A stretch of DNA of 64,000 nucleotides from Amycolatopsis regifaucium (GCF_001613935.1 NZ_LQCI01000024.1:1-64000); one strand, 5' to 3'. Shown: positions 27,191 through 36,064, counted from the first letter of the stretch. The notes: generated by a model not told the origin, from the sequence alone. A program made the numbers and translations.

Positions 27191-27825
27191 GAATGCACCG
27201 CGTCGGCCGGGCGGCAAGCCTCGCGCCAAATCGGCTGCACAAGCTCTCGGCCGTCAAGGGTCACCGGCGGCCCGAATGGGGTGTAACCGTGTCGGGCGAA
27301 GAAACCTTCCAGATTCTTGCTCGCGACTTCGCAGTAAAGGTCTTGCCCGCGTTCGTCGAGAATGCGGTGAAAATGATCGAGCAGCAGGGAGCAGGCTCCC
27401 TTGCTGCGATCTCCCGCACGGACGGCAACGATCGCACCGTAGTGATGGGGCTTGCTCGGCCGGCGTTCCTGTAAAGCCTTCTCAAGCCGCACGAACCTGT
27501 CATAATATGGCCCAGTAGTTTCCTTGAGCCACCTTTCCCGAGCTAAATCCGGTTCGTGCGTGGCGTCGCCGTTGAACATGACCAGAGCGGCAGAGAGATC
27601 GGGGAACGTGTAGACGGCGCCGTTGGCCACGGCGTCCCTGACTTCCGCCTCGAAGTATCGCGGAGCGATCCTTTTCCAATCGTCCTGGTCATCGATCAGC
27701 CAGCGTGCCAGGTCCAACTGCGCGAATGATTCGGCAACGAGCTCGCCGATTGCCGGAGCGTCGCTTTGTGTGGCGTTCACGATCTGCACGGCTGAACTTC
27801 CGTTCCCTGTAGGACTTGGACTCAT
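27187..27825 (-). CDS. GNAT-family N-acetyltransferase
   Basis: A 212-residue GCN5-related acetyltransferase. The acetyl-CoA pyrophosphate loop is visible as 'GDRSKGACSLLLDH' and the final beta-alpha unit as 'NLEGFFARHGYTPFG'. GNATs move acetyl from acetyl-CoA to an amine. The stop overlaps the decarboxylase start, so the pair may act in sequence: the decarboxylase forms an amine and the GNAT acetylates it, or the GNAT modifies the amino acid first. The ATG at 27825 has no strong ribosome site. It is the first gene of the minus-strand pair. Substrate unknown. Confidence 0.8.
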   Translation of the reverse strand: MSPSPTGNGSSAVQIVNATQSDAPAIGELVAESFAQLDLARWLIDDQDDWKRIAPRYFEAEVRDAVANGAVYTFPDLSAALVMFNGDATHEPDLARERWLKETTGPYYDRFVRLEKALQERRPSKPHHYGAIVAVRAGDRSKGACSLLLDHFHRILDERGQDLYCEVASKNLEGFFARHGYTPFGPPVTLDGRELVQPIWREACRPADAVHS

Positions 27826-28562
27826 GGTCGGTACCGACCTCGGCTGCCGACTGACGATGCCGCCGTTGTGATGCGGGAATCACGACCGCTGTACCGTAAC
27901 CGGACGGCCTTTTGCCGCCGATCGACTCTCACTGAATCAGGGTGAACTTTCCGGCGAAACTGCCCGAAAGGGAAAGGAGTGAACCCGGCGGCGAGTGACG
28001 CAGGGGGCCCGGCCCGGCAGCGTCGGCGGGACGCAGGACGCGCCAGGGCCGCGCTCTCCGGCAAGCCAGCCTCGCGGCACCGGTGCCACGGGCACGAAAC
28101 CCTCTCCCGCGGGCTCCTCCGCCTTGTCGTAGTGAATCGGCCGATCGCACAGCAGTCACACTCGGCCATCCAGGAAGCTGTCAACGCGGGCCTGTCCGCT
28201 TCCCCGGCGCCGACGAACCGGCCGGCAACGCCTGCCGTGCGGGCGCCGGCCACGTGGGCAACAGGGCGTCCGCCGTACCCGGTCATCGCCTTTACCCATG
28301 CTCCACGTCGGTCACCGCGGCGCCTCACGGATCGACCTGCATTGCCATTCCACGTGACGGAACGTCGCTTGTCCCCCGGCAGATGAACTTCCTACGCTCC
28401 CACCATCCGGCACAGCGGTAATCACTCACTTTCCGTACGGCGATGCCGCGCGTCTCTCTCGCCACGCCAAGACCAAACAGGACAAATCGAAGCGAAGTCC
28501 CCAGATCTCGTTGTAGTGGACGGTCACGGAACTGGACGCCGGCACCGGAAAGGCGGAGTGAA
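27826..28562. other. Intergenic between divergent GNAT and YqcI/YcgG genes
   Basis: About 740 bases, high GC, with only shadow-like Arg/Pro-rich frames. It must hold the promoters of both divergent units. No repeat or operator is obvious to me. Confidence 0.45.
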
Positions 28563-29267
28563 ATGAGCGACCCGGAAGCGGAGCTCGAAGCGTTCATCCA
28601 GACCACAGAGTTCAGCTGTCTCGGCGCTCGCGCGGCGTTGAAGAAGGGCTCGATCGTCCACGGCCACTACCCGGCGCTGGGCGATCCGGCATCGGCCCGG
28701 GCCCACTACCGTGACATGCTCGGCTACGCCCGCGACATCCGGCCCACGTTGTCGGACACGAGTTTCCGCACGTTCGTGTCCACCTTCGAGGAGCCCGGCG
28801 GGATTCTCGACGAGGAAGAGTACGAACGCCTGCTGTGGCGCCACCTCCAGCTCATCCACGACATCGACAGCCGCACCTACGGCCTCGACGAAGGCGCCAC
28901 CTCGGACCCCGGCGAACCGAACTTCGGTTTCCACGTCGCCGGGCACTCGTTCTTTGTCGTCGGCATGCAGCCGGGCTCCTCCCGGGCGAGCCGCCGGTTC
29001 TCCAGGCCGGCGATCGCCTTCAACTCGGCGATGCAGTTCATGTTGATGGGCGACAAGTTCTTCTCGATGCAGGACGCGATCCGCAAGCGTGAGACGACGA
29101 ACAACGGCTCGGTCAACCCGAGCTTGACCACCTACGAGTACCAAATGCCGTCCCGCCACTTCTCCGGGCGGATGACCGAGGAGGACTGGAAGTGCCCGTT
29201 CACCTCGCGGCACGAGCCTTCGTCGGTCAAGTACACCTCGGACATGGTGCAGCGCCCCACCGGCTGA
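28563..29267 (+). CDS. YqcI/YcgG-family putative heme-dependent N-oxygenase
   Basis: 234 residues with the family core: 'GHSFFVVGMQPGSSRASRRF', 'RPAIAFNSAMQF' and C-terminal 'RHFSGRMTEEDWKCPF'. Characterised members (DcsA in cycloserine biosynthesis, GntA in guanitoxin biosynthesis) are heme proteins that N-hydroxylate arginine or related guanidines. The family usually reads GLHP or GMHP where this protein has 'GMQP', so a commonly conserved His appears replaced by Gln. ATG 28563 has GGCGGAG 4 bases upstream; the longer frame from 28443 is not supported. It is monocistronic with a terminator-like hairpin behind it. It could act on an amine or amino acid from the adjacent decarboxylase pair, which is speculative. 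Confidence 0.8.
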   Translation: MSDPEAELEAFIQTTEFSCLGARAALKKGSIVHGHYPALGDPASARAHYRDMLGYARDIRPTLSDTSFRTFVSTFEEPGGILDEEEYERLLWRHLQLIHDIDSRTYGLDEGATSDPGEPNFGFHVAGHSFFVVGMQPGSSRASRRFSRPAIAFNSAMQFMLMGDKFFSMQDAIRKRETTNNGSVNPSLTTYEYQMPSRHFSGRMTEEDWKCPFTSRHEPSSVKYTSDMVQRPTG

Positions 29268-29280
29268 CTCCCGGCACCTC

Positions 29281-29313
29281 GAAGCCCCGGCCGCCTCGGC
29301 GACCAGGGGCTTC
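29281..29313 (+). terminator. Hairpin after the YqcI/YcgG gene
   Basis: GAAGCCCC and GGGGCTTC form an 8-bp stem 14 bases past the stop codon at 29267, followed by no clear T-run. Position supports a terminator. Confidence 0.55.
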
Positions 29314-29395
29314 ACCGTGCAGCGGTCCCGGAACTCGCGTGCTTGAAGGCGTGAGAGGACACCGGTTTCAGCCGGATGCAACCGGACAACACGAC

Positions 29396-29434
29396 ACCGG
29401 TCCCTCACCTGGTTTTCCCTGGCGAGGGACCGGT
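29396..29434 (+). terminator. Strong hairpin with T-run
   Basis: ACCGGTCCCTC and GAGGGACCGGT form an 11-bp perfect stem followed by TTT. It is about 130 bases downstream of the YqcI/YcgG gene and may be the main terminator there. Confidence 0.6.
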
Positions 29435-29689
29435 TTTCGCTGGTTGTTCTGCGTGCCACCGGACAGGCTCCTCCGGGATGCACAGCGGGGAGCACTCTGT
29501 CCGCAGTGAACGGGCGGCACTTTCACGATGTACATCGATCACCGAGAAACCGCTGGTTATCAGTGCACGCGTATCGCTGATCATGCGGCGTAGGAAGCCT
29601 TCATCGACCTGAACGTGCCCCTACCGGCCAGCACGCGCATCAAGTCTTTAGACCGGACACAACCAGGCGACGCGCCCTCGCTCGACCTG

Positions 29690-30260
29690 CAATTTCGCCC
29701 TCAAAACGCGCTCGGCGTCTCCCGCACCGTCGTCAACGGCGCGACCACCACCTACACCGACGGAAAACTAACCGCAGTCACGGACACCGCCGGCGGACAC
29801 CACAACGCGATCACCGACAACCAGGGCAGCGTCCTCGCCCTGGTCAACGACACCGGCCAGCTGACCGCCCGCTACGACTACACCCCCTACGGCGCCGCTG
29901 GATCGGGACCTGCCAGCTTGCATCGGGGGTCTCCCTGACCGAATCTCGTCACTAAAACCCCGTCTATGGCCGCTTCATCCAACCCGACCCCAACGCTCAG
30001 AAAGACAACACCTACGCCTACGCCCAGTGCGACCCCGATCAACAACAATGATTCCGGTGGCACGCTGGCTTGCCCGGCGGGCAAAGAAAGCCACCACGGT
30101 CGCGGGAGGAACGCAGACCTGCACAGGAGGAGAGTGGTTCCCGCATGAGAAGAAGTGCTGGTACGCCGGTCTTACCGCCGGTGGACTCGGTGCGATCAAG
30201 GGCGGGCCGATCGGGGGCCTCATAAGCGGTGTCGGTGGATGTGTGGGAGCGTTGAACCCT
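29690..30260 (+). pseudogene. RHS-repeat core relic with frameshifted C-terminal tip
   Basis: One frame (to 29938) reads YD/RHS repeats: 'VNGATTTYTDGKLTAVTD', 'AITDNQGSVLALVNDTG' and 'ARYDYTPYGAAG'. The core continues in a second frame as 'YGRFIQPDPNAQKDNTYAYA' and in a third as 'INNNDSGG', the usual RHS-associated core ending. A following segment, 'KKCWYAGLTAGGLGAIKGG' and 'GGLISGVGGCVGAL', is a Gly-rich hydrophobic tip. Intact RHS proteins exceed 1500 residues and deliver a toxic C-terminal domain; here only the very end survives with at least two indels, so it is an orphan tip module and not a working toxin. A small membrane protein gene follows, as immunity genes do. Confidence 0.7.
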
Positions 30261-30306
30261 TCTCATGACCCACGCCCAAACACATCCCCGCCGAAGGAGA
30301 CGCTTG

Positions 30307-30513
30307 ATGGCAAGCAGGAACAAGATTTCACTTCCCAAGTTTCTGCTCATATCGGCACCATTGCTGTTTGTTGTCATCTTTCTTGGGTTCAAATTTCTAT
30401 TTGACGACACCGCGCCGTCTGCCTTGCTGAATAGTCTGATCATCGTCGCGATATTCACTGTTCTAGTGGCCGTGATCGACCTCGTGCGGAAGAAACTCAA
30501 TAGAACCAACTAA
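30307..30513 (+). CDS. Small two-helix membrane protein, candidate immunity protein
   Basis: 68 residues from ATG 30307 (AAGGAG 9 bases upstream). Residues ~9-28 ('FLLISAPLLFVVIFLGFKFL') and ~37-56 ('LNSLIIVAIFTVLVAVIDLV') are membrane helices; the ends are basic ('SRNKISLPK', 'RKKLNRTN'). The gene is visibly more AT-rich than its surroundings, a sign of transfer. Its place directly behind an RHS tip relic is that of an immunity gene protecting against a membrane-active tip. No family is recognised; the functional reading rests on context. Confidence 0.6.
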   Translation: MASRNKISLPKFLLISAPLLFVVIFLGFKFLFDDTAPSALLNSLIIVAIFTVLVAVIDLVRKKLNRTN

Positions 30514-30694
30514 GCAGACCCGAAGTGCCAGCACCCTCCAGTCGCGATCCGCCCTGGACAGAAACCCAGTTCAGCGCTGGGTGTGCGGTTGCAGCGGGGT
30601 TGATGCAGCCCTGTCTTTCCCCTGCACCTGTTTCAAAACGATCTGAAGTCGAGCGCGATCTGCAGGCCAGGCCGCCCGCCGTCCGTCGACCCGG

Positions 30695-31168
30695 CTAGCG
30701 CCAGCAAGCGCTGTCGTCCTTCTCGAAGTGCGTAAGGATGGCCCCGCCTTCGTCGGTCAACGTGGCTAGGACTGACTCACGCGCTATGAATGATGACCAG
30801 CTGAGCAGCATGCGAAATCCGTGGCCACTCACGATCTGGTCGTAGCGTTCGGTGCCGAGGTGGCGGGCCAGATTGCCACGGACTACCGACAGCTCTGATC
30901 CAAGCTGACCGGTCGAGGTGGATGTCATCGGGTCCCGCACCGCAGTGAGCTGCTTGTCCGGGCGCCCGCGTATGAGCCCGGACAAGCAGTGGAGGGGTTC
31001 GACGAGCTCTTCCCGCTCTTCAATCTGGGAACAAGCGGTGGGTTCATGTCTCGTCGTGATCACCGGAGCGACGGCGGCGCCCGGCGATGCGGCGGCGGCC
31101 AGGGTTATCCCGGCGGTGCCGAGGTGGGTCATCTCGGTGAGCAGGTCGAGCAGGGTCGTCCAAATCAT
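30695..31168 (-). CDS. Hypothetical protein with hydrophobic N-terminus
   Basis: 157 residues from an ATG with GGGAG 7 bases upstream, which argues for a real gene. The first ~36 residues are hydrophobic and Ala-rich ('AGITLAAAASPGAAVAP') and could be a signal peptide or membrane anchor. The C-terminal part ('RNLARHLG'-like region, 'GHGFRMLLSWSSFIA', 'TLTDEGGAILTHFEKDD') looks like a compact domain. I do not recognise the family. It is divergent from the HTH gene at 31386, with about 220 bases between. Confidence 0.5.
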   Translation of the reverse strand: MIWTTLLDLLTEMTHLGTAGITLAAAASPGAAVAPVITTRHEPTACSQIEEREELVEPLHCLSGLIRGRPDKQLTAVRDPMTSTSTGQLGSELSVVRGNLARHLGTERYDQIVSGHGFRMLLSWSSFIARESVLATLTDEGGAILTHFEKDDSACWR

Positions 31169-31385
31169 CGTCGGCTCCCGAGAGTCCGGTGATCAGCGGT
31201 TACGCTTACCGTTATCTCGCGAGCCCTGCTGTCTCACCAGATCTGTGCCGTCCCGCTTCTGTCCTGCCTTGGTCCCCTCTGTGGCGGAGTCCGTTGCGTC
31301 TGGTGTCCCAGCGGCTCCGGCATCCCGCCACTACGCTGCTGGGACAGCGGAGTCCGGGATGGTGCCAGGTGAGGCGGGGAGCGTG

Positions 31386-31960
31386 ATGGGCGGGCGGCGA
31401 CAGCGACCGGGAGTGCGTTTCGGGGCAGTTCCCCCGGACACCGTGGTGACAGCGCCGGAGTACAACGCGTGCCTGGAAGAGCTGATGTCGGCGTGCGGAC
31501 ACAGCTACCGCACCATCGCGGCCTATGCCTTCGTACACGGCGACGACCTTCCCAGATCGACGTTCCACCGGGCGCTGCGCACGGCGGCGCTGCCCAAGCA
31601 GCTGCTTCCCCGTGACGTGGTGGCCGCGTTCGTGCGGGCCTGTTACTGCCGAGCGGAGGGGCTGCCACTGGAGCTGAACCCGAAGCGCCTGCCCCGGCCG
31701 GGCCTGTGCCAGTGCGAACCGCGGAAGTTGCGGCCTGGCTGGCCCGCTACGACGCCACCGCCGAGGTCGACGAACCGATGCTGACCAGCGGCCCCGGCCA
31801 GGAGCTCGCGCTGCGCCGCCTCACCATGCCCGCGACCGTGACCATCGAAGAGGACCCGCCCGAGGAGCACACGGCCGAGACAACGTCGCGACGGCAACGA
31901 GTGCGGGAATGGCGTGAACGCAAAATCCGCCAAGGCGGATACGGCACCCCTGCTGAGCCC
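31386..31960 (+). pseudogene. HTH-type small DNA-binding protein, apparently frameshifted
   Basis: The first frame (ATG 31386, GGGGAG upstream) reads 'VTAPEYNACLEELMSACGHS', 'YRTIAAYAF' and 'FHRALRTAALPKQLLPRDVV', the pattern of small actinobacterial proteins with an XRE-like helix-turn-helix. It then drifts into Pro/Arg-rich sequence and stops near 31784. A second frame takes over near 31706 with 'TAEVAAWLARYDATAEV' and runs to 'VREWRERKIRQGG'. The natural reading is one gene with a single frameshift around 31690-31710; two overlapping genes is the alternative. The integrase relic just downstream suggests an element boundary. Confidence 0.45.
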
Positions 31961-32150
31961 GGTGGTCTATCGGCAGTTCAAGTCCGCCGACGCCGCGCGG
32001 ACGATGGTCTTCTCGCTGTCTTTCGGATACGGCGCCCAGCAGCTTGCCGCGGACCTTCTGCAGGACAGTGGGCTCCTTGGGCTGGTACGCCGCCCGGCGG
32101 GACGACCGCCGGAAGGGCTGCATCTTAACGGGATCCGGTGTAGATCCCGG

Positions 32151-32276
32151 CCACCACGACCACTGCGGCAGTAGATGGTCGCCCAGAAAGGACCGGTACT
32201 TCGCCGGCGTCGTCGGCTCCAGCCGCGGACCGACAGCATCCATGAACTCCTCGGTGACAAGCCGAGCAACGCTCCG
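32151..32276 (-). pseudogene. Tyrosine-integrase N-terminal domain relic
   Basis: One minus-strand frame reads 'VTEEFMDAVGPRLEPTTPAK' then 'YRSFLGDHLLPQW', the typical SAM-like arm-binding domain of actinobacterial phage-type integrases, where a conserved Tyr-Arg and LLPQW are found. No catalytic R-H-R-Y part is visible on either side. A decayed fragment; assigned from this short motif only. Confidence 0.4.
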
Positions 32277-32368
32277 ATGTCTTCGGCTGTCAGCAGCGCG
32301 TCGGGACCGTGAGGCGACCAGGCGTGAGACCCGTGTCGGAGGACCCCACTTGATCAGCTGAAACAACC

Positions 32369-32396
32369 TTGACATATCAAATTTTGTGCATAATGC
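32369..32396 (+). promoter_or_regulatory. Candidate promoter of the MHS transporter gene
   Basis: TTGACA at 32369-32374 and TAATGC at 32391-32396 with a 16-base AT-rich spacer (overlapping CATAAT at 32389). It is located 41 bases before the ATG at 32437, which has its own AGAGG site. The AT-rich patch also resembles the elements upstream of the catabolic genes further right. Confidence 0.5.
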
Positions 32397-32436
32397 TTTC
32401 GAATCGCCCCTCCCCTGCCGAGCGAAAGAGGTGTCC

Positions 32437-33750
32437 ATGGCGGCCACCGAGCCCCAGGTGACGAACCGGACGATGCGGCGCATCGCGATAGCGAGCGGAA
32501 CCGGCACCGTCATCGAGTACTACGACTTCTTCATCTTCGCGACGGCCGCGGCCCTCGTGTTCCCCAAAGTGTTCTTTCCCGCGCTGGGCTCCGCCGCCGG
32601 GGTGGTCGCCTCGTTCGCGACGCTCGGCGTGGCCTTCGTCGCCCGGCCGGTCGGCTCGGTTCTTTTCGGGCATTTCGGTGATCGGCTCGGGCGAAAGCGG
32701 ACATTGGTCACGACGTTGCTGGTCATGGGTCTGGCCACCGCATTGGTCGGCCTGATGCCGACCGCCGAGCAGATTGGCGTCACCGCGCCGATCCTCGTCG
32801 TCATCCTGCGGTTCCTGCAGGGACTAGCGGTCGGCGGTGAATGGACCGGTGCGACGCTGATGGCCGCGGAAAGCGCGCCCAAGGCCAAGCGCGGCTTCTG
32901 GTCGATGTTCGGCGCGCTGGGTGGATCGATCGGCTTCGTGCTGGCGAGCGTGACCTTCCTGATCATCGGCGAGACGATGTCCGACGAGACCTTCCGCAGC
33001 TACGGCTGGCGGATTCCTTTCATCGCTAGTCTCCTGCTAATCGCGATCGGGTTGTTCGTCCGGCTGAAGATCGACGAGACGCCGGTGTTCAAAGGCGAGG
33101 TGTCCCAGCGCGGCACCGCCCGGGCCCCCTTCGTGGAGGCGCTCAAGAGCCAGCCGCGCGAGATCGCCTTCGCTTCTGGCGTGCTCGTAATGACCTTCGC
33201 CTTCTACTATCTCGCCGTCGGGTACCTGATCAACTACGGCACCACTGTGCTCAAGCTGCCCCGGACGACCGTGCTGCTGATCGGCATCGCGGCGGGCCTG
33301 ATGTTCGGGCTGGCGATCGTGCTGGGGGCCGCGTACTCGGATCGCGTCGGGCGCAAGAAGGTCATCCTCACCGGGAACGCGGTGGCGGTGGTGTGGGCGC
33401 TGGCGTTGTTCCCGATCCTGGACTCGGCCTCGGCCGTCACCTTCGCGATCGGCTCCTGCGTGACGACGCTCATCGCCGGCTTCGCCTACGGGCCGGTCGG
33501 CGCGTTCATGCCGGAGTTGTTCCACACGCGCTACCGGTACACCGCCACCGGGTTCAGCTACAACGTGGCCGGAGTCCTCGGGGGCGCCGTGCCGCCGCTC
33601 GTCGCGGCGGCGATCACCGCTGCGTACGGCGGCTTCGCCTTCGGGATCTTTCTCACCGTGCTGTGCCTGATCAGCCTCGGCTGCACGCTCGCCCTCCGCG
33701 AGACCAGGAACGCGGAGATGAGCGAAGCTGCGAAGGTCCCGGTCCGCTGA
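32437..33750 (+). CDS. MFS transporter, metabolite:H+ symporter (MHS) family
   Basis: A 437-residue, 12-TM permease. The N-terminal 'IASGTGTVIEYYDFFIFATA', loop motif 'GHFGDRLGRKRTL' and 'FLQGLAVGGEWTGA' are classical for the MHS group (ShiA, ProP, KgtP, citrate carriers), which import organic acids or osmolytes with protons. ATG 32437 is chosen over the frame's earlier ATG for its ribosome site. The gene precedes the catabolic region and has an AT-rich promoter area like several catabolic operons there, so it may import a carboxylate used by them; substrate not predictable. Confidence 0.88.
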   Translation: MAATEPQVTNRTMRRIAIASGTGTVIEYYDFFIFATAAALVFPKVFFPALGSAAGVVASFATLGVAFVARPVGSVLFGHFGDRLGRKRTLVTTLLVMGLATALVGLMPTAEQIGVTAPILVVILRFLQGLAVGGEWTGATLMAAESAPKAKRGFWSMFGALGGSIGFVLASVTFLIIGETMSDETFRSYGWRIPFIASLLLIAIGLFVRLKIDETPVFKGEVSQRGTARAPFVEALKSQPREIAFASGVLVMTFAFYYLAVGYLINYGTTVLKLPRTTVLLIGIAAGLMFGLAIVLGAAYSDRVGRKKVILTGNAVAVVWALALFPILDSASAVTFAIGSCVTTLIAGFAYGPVGAFMPELFHTRYRYTATGFSYNVAGVLGGAVPPLVAAAITAAYGGFAFGIFLTVLCLISLGCTLALRETRNAEMSEAAKVPVR

Positions 33751-33756
33751 CGCGGT

Positions 33757-34100
33757 CTCCGGTGGTTCCGCACAACACCGCGGCCGCGGCCTTGATCGAA
33801 TCCACCGGCCAGGAGGCCCCCGCCTGGCGCCCGTTGTCCGAAGACACGTACAGGACGGTGCCACGCGAATCGTCGATGTGATCAAAGGGGTTGCGGGCGC
33901 TCCAGGCTACGTGAACCCACCATTGTGAGCCCCAGAAGTGCCCAGGTCCGAGGCCTGGTGGACCAGAATGAGCTCGATCAACTGGGTCGCGGTGGGCGGC
34001 AACGTGGTGGGAAGACCGCTGCAGGACGCGGCCGTCGCGAAATATTCCCTTGTGCCGGAAGCCATATGTCATCGCACCATATCCGCCGATGGGCAGTCCG
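33757..34100 (-). pseudogene. Esterase (antigen 85/esterase D-like) relic with lost nucleophile
   Basis: A minus-strand frame reads 'GLPIGGYGAMTYG' where this family has GLSMGGxGA, so the catalytic Ser is Pro. It continues to 'ARNPFDHIDDSRGTVLYVSS' and 'DNGRQAG', matching NPxDLAxxLRGTxLYVxxGxGxxG of actinobacterial mycolyltransferase-like esterases. The N-terminal half is missing or unreadable. A decayed gene, pointing toward the end of the MHS transporter gene. Confidence 0.5.
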
Positions 34101-34290
34101 GCCACGGCCCGGGTCCGTGTTGTCCACCGCGACCAGGAAAGCCACCGTCACGATCAGCGCGAGCACGGACATCGTCCATCCACAGTGGAGTGTCTGGTCA
34201 TCCGGATGGCAGATTCCCGTTTCCACTCCACTCTTCGTCGAGTCGGGCGGTGCTTTCCGCTACGACGGTAAGGAGCGGCCCCGTTGCCGG

Positions 34291-34310
34291 CTGTCCAACT
34301 TCTTGGACAG
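34291..34310. promoter_or_regulatory. Perfect 8-4-8 palindrome, candidate operator
   Basis: CTGTCCAA-CTTC-TTGGACAG, about 98 bases upstream of the secreted propeller gene. A second element with the same half-site (TGTCCAAG/CTTGGACA) sits at 38981-38998, next to the SnoaL/SDR operon. Confidence 0.5.
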
Positions 34311-34407
34311 TCACCAGCGGGCAAAGCTCCTTTACTTCGAAGCGAGCCCCGCTCCGCTGATCTGGCTCCACGTCGAGAAGTTCACAACACGGAGGTTTCA
34401 CGCGCTC

Positions 34408-35838
34408 ATGTCCAGAAACCCTCTTCTCCGCCCCCGTCGCGCGGCGGCCGGTCTCACGGCCGTCCTGTCGCTCCTCGCCGGAGGCCTCCTGGCGTCGTCA
34501 CCGGCGTACGCCGCCACCGCCACTCCGGACAGGTTCCTGCTCGTGGGTGGTCTGCTTTCCCAGAACGTCGCGGTTCACGGTGTCGCCAAGGACGGCACGC
34601 TTTCCAAGGTCTCCGGATCGCCGTTCTCCGCGTCCGCCGGCTTTTCGATCGTCGTCACCCCAGACGGCAAGAAGGCTTACGTCGCAAGCCTGACCGGCTC
34701 GTCGATCACCGGGTACCGGATCGGCGCCGACGGCAAGCTCACCCCCATTCCCGGCGGGAAGGTCGGCACCGGCGCCGCCGTCGTCGGCCTCGCCCTCACC
34801 CCTGACGGCTCGCGACTGTTCGCGACCATGGGCGGCGAGGAGAACGAGGTCCGGTCCTACGACGTCGCCGCGTCCGGCGCCATCACCAAGACCACCGCGC
34901 CCCCGGCCGCGGTTCCCGGTAACAGCGCACTCAGTCTGCCCGCCCTCACCCCGGACGGAAGGTTCCTGTTCGTCACCAGCACCACGCTGTCCAAAGTCAC
35001 CGGTTTCGCGGTCGCGCCGGACGGCAGGCTCACGCTGATCGGCCAGTACCCCACGGGGAACGTCCCGGCGCTGCCCGCGGTGACTCCCGACGGCAGGTTC
35101 CTGTACATCAGCAACGAACAGGGCGCCAGCCTGATCGGGTTCGCGATCGGAGCGGACGGCACGCTCACCCCGACACCGGGTGGCCCGTATCCGACCGGGG
35201 GTCTCCCGCACGGTGCGGCGATCACCGCCGACAGCGGCCGTCTGTACGTGCCCACCGCGGGCAGCGGCGCGGTCGAAGGATTCCGGATCGGCGCGGACGG
35301 CACGCTCACTTCCCTGCCCGGTTCATCGTACGACGCTCCGGACGGCATGCCGGGCCGCACCATCCTGAGCCCGGACGGGAAGGTGCTGTTCCTGGCCGAC
35401 GTCTTCTCCCTCGGCGTGACTTCGCGGGTGCACAGCTACAACGTCGGCGAGAACGGCGGCCTGGCACCGACAGGGCTGCCCGCCACGAACACGGGTGTGC
35501 TGATGAACGACGGTCCGTCCGCCGTGCTCACGCCGGACCAGGGGCCGACCGCGGCCGTGCGCGTGGTGTCCGCTCAGGGCGGCATCGGCTTCTTCTCCGC
35601 GGCGGCGTCGTCCGACCCGGACGGAAGGATCGTGCGGTACGACTGGGACTTTGGTGACGGGCAGCTCTTGACGACGACGGAGCCCGAGGTCGCGCACACG
35701 TTCACCGGTGCCGGTCCGCGGACCGTGCAGGTCACCGTGACCGATGACGAAGGTTGCTCGACGAAGGCGGTCTTCACCGGACAGACCGTCAGCTGCAACG
35801 GCGGACCGCGGGCGACGGCGAGCGTCACCGCTCCGTAA
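34408..35838 (+). CDS. Secreted lactonase-like beta-propeller with C-terminal PKD domain
   Basis: 476 residues. A signal peptide ('MSRNPLLRPRRAAAGLTAVL', then a Leu/Ala core ending 'SSPAYA') is followed by six to seven repeats of the YVTN/6-phosphogluconolactonase type, each with 'DGxLTP', 'TPDGRFLYIS' and 'FAIGADGTL'-like strands (about residues 40-370). A PKD fold closes the protein ('YDWDFGDGQ', 'VTVTDDEG', about 385-465). Extracellular and either enzymatic (lactone hydrolysis) or binding; no catalytic residues can be assigned with confidence. ATG 34408 has GGAGG 12 bases upstream; the longer open frame from 33925 is upstream noise. Monocistronic, with a terminator behind it. Confidence 0.85.
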   Translation: MSRNPLLRPRRAAAGLTAVLSLLAGGLLASSPAYAATATPDRFLLVGGLLSQNVAVHGVAKDGTLSKVSGSPFSASAGFSIVVTPDGKKAYVASLTGSSITGYRIGADGKLTPIPGGKVGTGAAVVGLALTPDGSRLFATMGGEENEVRSYDVAASGAITKTTAPPAAVPGNSALSLPALTPDGRFLFVTSTTLSKVTGFAVAPDGRLTLIGQYPTGNVPALPAVTPDGRFLYISNEQGASLIGFAIGADGTLTPTPGGPYPTGGLPHGAAITADSGRLYVPTAGSGAVEGFRIGADGTLTSLPGSSYDAPDGMPGRTILSPDGKVLFLADVFSLGVTSRVHSYNVGENGGLAPTGLPATNTGVLMNDGPSAVLTPDQGPTAAVRVVSAQGGIGFFSAAASSDPDGRIVRYDWDFGDGQLLTTTEPEVAHTFTGAGPRTVQVTVTDDEGCSTKAVFTGQTVSCNGGPRATASVTAP

Positions 35839-35856
35839 CCCTTCCGGAGAAGCATC

Positions 35857-35893
35857 GCGGTCCACCGTCCATATCGGACGGCGGGCCGCTTTT
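35857..35893 (+). terminator. Rho-independent terminator after the propeller gene
   Basis: GCGGTCCACCGTCC and GGACGGCGGGCCGC pair around an ATATC loop, followed directly by TTTT. It begins 18 bases after the stop at 35838. Confidence 0.75.
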
Positions 35894-36064
35894 CTTCGCG
35901 GGCGACCAGGTGGCAAAGATCGCGAAACAGACCAGCAGCAGACGCGAGCGGTTGAGCGGACGCGACGACCGCGAGTCCGTCCAGCGGGCGCTCACGAGCT
36001 CACCGCGTTCGTTCGGGTGTGCCTTCCCGCCATCCACCCAGTGTGGCAACGTGCGACCGCGCCG

